DNA from: Chromobotia macracanthus
Lineage: Eukaryota > Chordata > Actinopteri > Cypriniformes > Botiidae
Assembly (NCBI GenBank): GCA_036877525.1
Contig: JAZGTH010000007.1
Span: 1,152,501-1,216,500, forward strand
DNA: 64,000 bases
Direction of reading: 5' to 3'
The translations under genes and the position numbers were made by a program. The notes beneath the pieces are model-generated. The model was not told the origin of the DNA and searched no databases. It worked only from the letters and a program-made list of their open reading frames with translations. Shown here piece after piece: positions 58,138 to 64,000 of this stretch; the first letter of the stretch is position 1, and each line of letters begins with the position of its first letter.

Positions 58138-59049
58138 AAATTGTATTCTTATGTAAATGTCAACAGTTCCTTTAATTAACATACAGAGTATTAATAACTG
58201 ATGTAACTCTGATGTATTTAATATGAAAGTAGATGCTATTGATTCATGTTACTGTACACAGATGTTATGCAGAAGACAATGGGGAAGGAGTTTTGGTTGT
58301 CCTTCAGAGGTGCTTCACATTCCTCAGAAGTTCTTGTGCTGGTGTAGATGATGGAGAGCATGAGATGTCCAACACTCTTCAGCTATCAAAAGGGACCAAT
58401 TGTGAAGTAACCACCACCACACATGGCCCAGAATGCATCACTGTTACATCTTTAGTGGTTTGCACGCTAGCTCGCTTTTGCTTTTAATCATTTAGAGATC
58501 GTGACCAGAATCTAAGAGGAGAGATCAGTCACGGACATGAGGCGTGGTCCGGTTAGACAGAATTTACAGCGATCCAGTGTCATCTTGTTGTTTTGAGCCA
58601 TGATATTTACCCACTGAGTGCATGTGTGCTGAGGTGTGTCAGAGGTGGATTGCTTTTGTACAAACACTTAACACACCAGTGAAGCTGTGAAGAGCACCAG
58701 CCCAGCTGGAATGAAGTGAGTTACATCTACAATGTCAACACAGGAACCTGCAGCGAGTAGAAAAGTTTGGATAGATTCAGATCAAATGTTATGCGTGAAG
58801 TTCCAAATGATCCAGAATTTAGCACAACATCTGGTCTTTAATCAGCCAGCCAGTTGATGTCTTCACTCCAGCAGCTTGTGTTGTTTTCTTCTCTGGATTA
58901 GTCACTTCTGCTTCTGCTTGTTTTATTCTTATTTGCAGGTTTCTCTGAATAAAGTGTTTGCTGCATGTGTAAATGCAAATGGTGTGCTTGAATCCTCACC
59001 TGGCGTATTTGTTATTTTTACTTTGATAAACCAGTATAAACAGAAGGAC

Positions 59050-59580
59050 TCTGCTGGTCATTTTAGGCTAGTCTGCCTAAGCTGGCTAGCTGGTTGTAGC
59101 AGGCCTGGTTTAGGAAACTGGTTTAAGAGTGAGTTTTGACAGGCTGGTCAGGCTAAAACCAGGTAAAACCAACTAAACACCAACTTGGCCAGGCTGGGGG
59201 ACCATCTTAAACCAGCTACCCAGGTAACAGGAGATGTTCCCAGAATGTTGGTTATCAATAATATTCTTGTAGTAGCATTAATAGAATGTTTTTAACATTA
59301 TAAATCATATCTATCAAGAACATTATTCTTAAATTAGTGGAACGTTTTAAAAATGTTATGCAATAACGTTAATACAAATCCAAAAAACTGGATGTTTTGA
59401 ACATTCCTATAACGTTCAAAATAACATTTTAACATTTTTGTTACTTAATAGAATTGTTAGGGTAACATTTTACCTAAAATTGTTAAATTGTTTCAATTGT
59501 TAACGTCAGATACTTCCAGCCTAAACCAACTAAGACCAGCCAATCATCTTAGGCTGGTTTTAGCAGTTTTTATCAGCAGA
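59050..59580. mobile_element. CTGGTTT-rich repeat split by a MITE insertion
   Basis: The left part (59050-59218) has CTGCTGGTCATTTTAGGCTA, CAGGCTGGTCAGGCTAAAAC and TTGGCCAGGCTGGGGGACCA. The right part (59510-59580) has CCAGCCTAAACCAACTAAGA, GGCTGGTTTTAGC and TTTTTATCAGCAGA. The two parts look like one element of a dispersed repeat type I recall from cyprinids. Confidence 0.55.
59219..59490 (+). mobile_element. CCCAGCTAAC-type MITE nested in another repeat
   Basis: CCCAGGTAACAGGAGATGTT, preceded by TA, to TTACCTAAAATTGTTAAATT. The left terminus is clear and the right is degenerate. Confidence 0.7.
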
Positions 59581-60589
59581 GTGGTCTTTTTATCATGTTG
59601 ATCTGCTTTAATGTTTTAATGTGCTGTAATCATTATGTGTACAGAAGCTTCTCATCTACAAATGTCAACATGCCACAGAGATGATGGAGAAACCCAGTGT
59701 GAAATTGCAGGGTTTTGCGGGAGATGTCACAGGTTAACTGTTCTCCTGTCAGGCTGGAGCTCTGATGATGCTGTTGTGTGGTAAATAAGATCTGGGCTGA
59801 AGACGTGAGCGCTCTGTCAGGGTGAGAGGGGTCAAGTGACCGCGGCTGATTCAGTCAGCCACTGTCTGTCACCAGAGTCCCATCCTGCTCCTCATATCTT
59901 CTCATGTTTCATTCATGCGCTCTCGGTTCTGGAGGTTCTATATGGGGCTGTTTCAATTTCTCATAAGTTCTTGATAGGCTCAGTATGAGTATCATCTGTA
60001 TGATAATGATGTAATGCAGTCGATTAGATTTTTATGGCTTTCTCAGCCGGTAAAGATAATCCAGAAGACCAGTTCTTCATAATGTAATATCAACAGCATC
60101 ACAAGAGACATGGAAAGTTTTAGATATGAGCAGATGAATGTTTCAGCGTCTGGTGCTTCAGCGTAGTTCTGCGCTTCCTGTTTGTTTCAAGTAGAGTGAT
60201 CGAACAACCATCATAAAAACATGAAAACTGAGAAATCCATTGAGGTTAATTATAGCTGCTCTTTGTGTTTCAGTGTGAAGCTGCGTTATCCTCACAGTTA
60301 CAGTCACTTTATTTATTATATGAGGACATGATGTGATGTTTGTTTTAAGTGAAGCACAGCATAACCACAGACAGCAGCAGAGAATCTGTTGGATCTGACA
60401 GCTGGTTATATTGAATTTATGTTTTCTTAATAAGTGTCTGATGAGAGCAAATGGAATAGCCAATAAGACAGATCATGAATAAAATCTCTTTAGTATCTCA
60501 ATTTTTATTTCGCCTAGAAAGCGGTGAGATTAAATGGAGATCAAATCTCCTGTTCTCAGATTTTGCTAGAATAAAGTTCAAGGTAGAAT

Positions 60590-60629
60590 ACATTAGCCAA
60601 CGTTCTGAGACAGTTCCCTGTTAGCTGGG
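60590..60629 (-). mobile_element. CCCAGCTAAC-type MITE, terminal fragment
   Basis: ACATTAGCCAACGTTCTGAG then ACAGTTCCCTGTTAGCTGGG. Confidence 0.7.
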
Positions 60630-61767
60630 TGAGATTTTTCAGGAGATTCAATATTTTAGTCCTTCACAATTTTAGAAGAAACATCTGAGTAGTTGCTTAA
60701 ACAAATAGAACTCATAAGCAAAACAAAAACAAAATCTTTGAGAAATGTTGTGTGGAGAGCTTCAGGAGAGATAGTTATACCCAACACTGATAATGATATT
60801 AGCATTAAGAGCTGGTGGACCTTATTAGCTGAAGATGCTTCTCACTCCCAGAGAACTGCAGACCTGTGCAGATGTATCGTGCAGATGTGTCTGCATTTGA
60901 CACATGCCTTTCAAGCTGTCCTCACTGCAGGGTGATGTTAAATACTCATTGATTACAATACTCATTGATTACTCATTGAAAACCAATTAAAAAATACAAA
61001 TCCATTGTTTCACTTCTGTTTCAGATTGCCTTTTCGTTCCCCTCTGTGTGAGAGATGAAATGGAGGACCCTGAGTTGTTTGTAAAAAACACGCTGCCTAA
61101 TAATAAACAGGCAGTGAATTGGCAAAGGTTAATTAAAATGCAAAAGAATAAAATCAGAGCTGGCTGTCTCCCACAAGGCAGAGCATTAGAGGACAAAGAC
61201 AGATCCCGCTGCACTTGGCATAAAGTGGAACTTTAAATCTCTGTGTAATTGTGATGAGCTGGGGTGCGAGATCATGTGACCTGGATATTGACCTTCACTG
61301 CTCAGGGAGGATGAAATAAAGCTACGCTGTGAGTTTTCACCACAGTAGTCTGGTTAAAGCAGATAAAGCTACGACAAAATGCAGTTTGCATGTATATCTG
61401 GCCCAGAGTTTAGTACATCAGAGCCAGTGTTTTGCACAAGCTTTTAGTGACTGTCTGTCAGTTACTCTCAGCAGATGTGTTGTCAGAAGACTGATGACAG
61501 GACACAGTGACGCATAAATATTCAACTCCAAGTGAAGCAGCAATAAATGTTTGAGGAGGAAAGTCTCACAGTCGAGCAGAATAATATTGCCACAGTGAGA
61601 CAGAGGCAGTCCAATACATTATACAGTCAACACGTGCGGTCCTGAACCATGGAGTGGAAGGACCATTAAGTGCCACAATCATGGGTCTGAATCTATAAAT
61701 AACCTGTGAATGAGTTGTTGATCGTGCTTGAAGATTTTCATAGTCCATATGTATATATATACAGTTC

Positions 61768-61850
61768 ATTGCCAAAAGTATGTGGACCTCCTCATTAATG
61801 TGTTAACATGCTATTTCAGCTGCACTCGTTGTATAAAATCGTGTATGCAG
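61768..61850. repeat. Possible DNA-transposon end
   Basis: CATTGCCAAAAGTATGTGGA resembles the end of a fish DNA transposon repeat as I remember it; the family is not determined. Confidence 0.3.
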
Positions 61851-61949
61851 CCATTTAGTCTCCTTAAAGGAATATTTTCAGCAGAATCGGGTGAATTAAA
61901 GACATCAGTGGTTTTCAGTGTGGCTTCAGTTCAGTGCCTTCCTGTAGAG

Positions 61950-62190
61950 CATTAACATTACATAATGCATTAGCTAACATGAACTAGCAATGAGCACCAC
62001 AGTCTTTCCATATCTATTAATCCTTCTTAATGTTAACTAATGCCAAAACAGTTGTTCATGTTCATTCGTTGTGCATTAACTAATGTTAAGTTACAGTTAA
62101 CTAGTTGCAGCTTTTACTAACAGCTATTAAGTTGTTAAAAATGTATTAGTCAATGTTGAAATTAACATTAATTATGATTAATACATGCTG
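61950..62190. mobile_element. TTAACATTAGTTAA-type repeat
   Basis: AATGCATTAGCTAACATGAA, CTTAATGTTAACTAATGCCA, then GTGCATTAACTAATGTTAAG and AGTCAATGTTGAAATTAACA. It is the same type as 49629. Confidence 0.65.
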
Positions 62191-62655
62191 TAGAGATATT
62201 GTCTAATGTGTAAGGACCTGACTAGCATACGAAACACACAGAGCTGAACTAAACCACTTGAGTGTCTGACCTCACTGATGAGCTTTTGCTGCTCCCTGCA
62301 GCCACGTCCCAGAGTCGACTTTCAGAAGAATGAAAGCTTTAAAAGCAGCAAACGAGAAGCAATAAATGCCCACAATTTTGAAATGAAATGTTCAAGCTGA
62401 TGTTTCAGTCATGCAGGGTACTGTTCCCCTCATCTGCTTCTCCACAATTCAAGGTTTGTGTGTAAGTGTTGCTGTTTAATGCTCACACGCTCCTGTGAAA
62501 ATAGGGTTTCTTCTCACATAGCTCATATAATTTCAATATTATTTATATGAGCTTGTGTTCATGGTTCCCCTGAGATGTTCACATTTCAAAGACCTGCCAG
62601 AGCAGTTTGAGCTGGTCATACAGAGCTGACTGAGAGAAGGGGCGGGCGAGAAGAA

Positions 62656-62678
62656 AGGGAGAGAGAGAGAGAGAGAGG
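62656..62678. repeat. GA microsatellite
   Basis: Short (GA)n directly preceding a MITE copy. Confidence 0.9.
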
Positions 62679-62681
62679 TGA

Positions 62682-62871
62682 CCCAGCTAACAATTTTAGG
62701 TTGTAAGAACATTTCAGTAACGTTTCCATTAACTAAAAAAATGTTTTATGTGAAAGTTCTAGGAACATTCAAAACATCCAGATTTTTGGATGTTGTACTA
62801 ATGTTATGCTAATGTCAGTGCAAGAATGTTTTTGATGAAGAATGTACTGAAAACATTTCTTGTTAGCTGGG
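62682..62871 (-). mobile_element. CCCAGCTAAC-type MITE, both ends kept
   Basis: CCCAGCTAACAATTTTAGGT at the left and ATTTCTTGTTAGCTGGG at the right, 190 bp. Confidence 0.85.
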
Positions 62872-63387
62872 GAGAAGGTGGTTGAGAAGAAACAATCCAA
62901 CAGCAGCGCTGGTCATATTGTGACACAGTGACAGACAGCACAGAAATGAGGGGCAGATTGCAAACCTTTTAAAGGCCTGTGAGAGGAAATGAGAGTGAAA
63001 CTTTGGTCTGTCAGTCTCCCAGACTGGCCTGTAATAAGCACAGGTTTCTCCTGCAAACCAACACAACACTGTCTCTTTGCTCCAGCCAGCCGGCTGACGT
63101 GACCTGAATATCAATGTACTCCAGAGCCGAACTGCACTGAGTCTGTGTACATCTGAATTTATAGTCAGTGTTTCTCCAGTAATATGGACAGTAATGGAGA
63201 TATTCACAAGTTGGGAAGGAAATTAAGAAGAAAATGGAAAAAGCAAAAAGTCTAACCATTCGTAGAAGATGCTGTGTCAGATTCTGTTTGCTTTCTGAAA
63301 GAGCAAAGTTGTGCAGTCACAGAAAAACACAGGCCAGATTCAATCGCCCGTTAAGAACCTTCTCAGGGAATTGGGCTGAAGCTTATA

Positions 63388-63495
63388 CCCAGCTAATGTA
63401 CACAGAACGTTGGCTAACATTCTCTAAACGTTCTTTCAAAGTTGTCAGAAAGGTGGTTTTTGAAAAGGTTCTCGCAATAAAAATGGTTAGCTGGG
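63388..63495 (+). mobile_element. CCCAGCTAAC-type MITE, 108-bp derivative with TA duplication
   Basis: CCCAGCTAATGTACACAGAA at the left and AAATGGTTAGCTGGG at the right. TA flanks both ends (63386-63387 and 63496-63497). Confidence 0.85.
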
Positions 63496-64000
63496 TAGGG
63501 TGGATCAGAGCCTGATAATGTCACAATCCCTGTGCAATCTTTCTGTCCAAGAAATGAGTGAAGCCAGAGATGAATTATGGAACAGATTATTGGTGTGATT
63601 ATTGCAACAGACGGAGACAGTTTACATTTTATTCTAAGTGGGATTGTTTCAGTAGCTGCCACAAACATTAGGATCTGTGCTAATCAGTGCTAATGTTTGT
63701 TCAATACAGACTTAACATCAGTACATTAATACCAAGAGAAACATTTGTGTTCACAGAGCAAGAGAGTCTCAGTTAGAATCAGCTGAGTGTTGGAACATAG
63801 CTGACAGAATCAATACAGTTATTGGAATAAGTGACAGCATTAGAGCAATCATACTGATGTTTAGTGTTTGATGTTTATTGCTTCGTTCTGGTTTTATGTG
63901 AAGGTGATTTTGCTGAAGAGCTCCCTATAGTGCTGTAATTCTGTCAGACTGATGTCTGTCATATATTTTAAATTGCTGCTGATCTTTACAGATTGTGCCA

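Larger units (their letters stand above)
49985..64000. other. Gene-poor flank with unique stretches and repeats
   Basis: No exon homologous to a protein I know was found on either strand. Apart from the repeats listed, several 200-400 bp stretches (for example near 51640-51840, 52190-52320, 53150-53480, 54440-54740 and 61020-61240) are repeat-free and compositionally balanced. That would fit conserved regulatory DNA near a developmental gene, but conservation cannot be judged here. Confidence 0.45.

Overview
The window is nuclear DNA of a bony fish, most likely a cyprinid or close relative. It is AT-rich and intron-rich, and full of short interspersed repeats, microsatellites and minisatellites. 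Several repeats look like families I know from carp, goldfish and zebrafish genomes (a tRNA-derived SINE, and the 'ATGAGGATGAGTAAATGATG' and 'TTAACATTAGTTAA' elements); that assignment is from memory, not a search. I see no bacterial, viral or CRISPR features.

One protein-coding gene can be assembled with confidence: ikzf2 (Helios, an Ikaros-family zinc-finger transcription factor), on the minus strand. Seven coding exons lie at 31452-31485 (start codon), 26287-26391, 23080-23268, 21318-21485, 16692-16829, 16193-16324 and 14290-15020 (stop). All junctions are GT-AG and phase 1. The exons sum to 1497 nt, giving 498 aa plus a stop with no frameshift. The striking point is that the exon for the first N-terminal zinc finger (ZF1), present in other Ikaros-family genes, is not visible in the 1.6 kb intron where it belongs, and the flanking exons still join in frame. 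The 5' end probably uses one or two non-coding exons near 33.2 kb and 35.5 kb; the latter lies in a CpG island. A 1.5 kb minisatellite of 12/14-bp units sits between them.

Layout: 1-970, unassigned. 977-1231, 17-bp minisatellite. 1.42-4.86 kb, a 3.4 kb CpG-rich 24-bp minisatellite with higher-order structure. 4.88-4.99 kb, a compact cluster of CRE and E-box motifs resembling a promoter. 5-14 kb, sequence downstream of ikzf2, including its probable 3' UTR. 14.29-33.2 kb, ikzf2 exons and introns with a 490-bp compound CA repeat, SINEs and MITEs. 33.8-35.3 kb, minisatellite. 35.36-35.71 kb, CpG island. 35.7-64 kb, no recognisable gene: repeats plus unique stretches that could be conserved regulatory DNA around a developmental regulator.

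The commonest repeat is a roughly 190-350 bp MITE-like family with CCCAGCTAAC inverted ends. At least 22 full, partial or internally deleted copies occur, and two copies are flanked by TA on both sides. A second MITE-like family (AAAGCTGCAATC ends) has about seven copies. Nearly all other open frames are chance ORFs or minisatellite artefacts.
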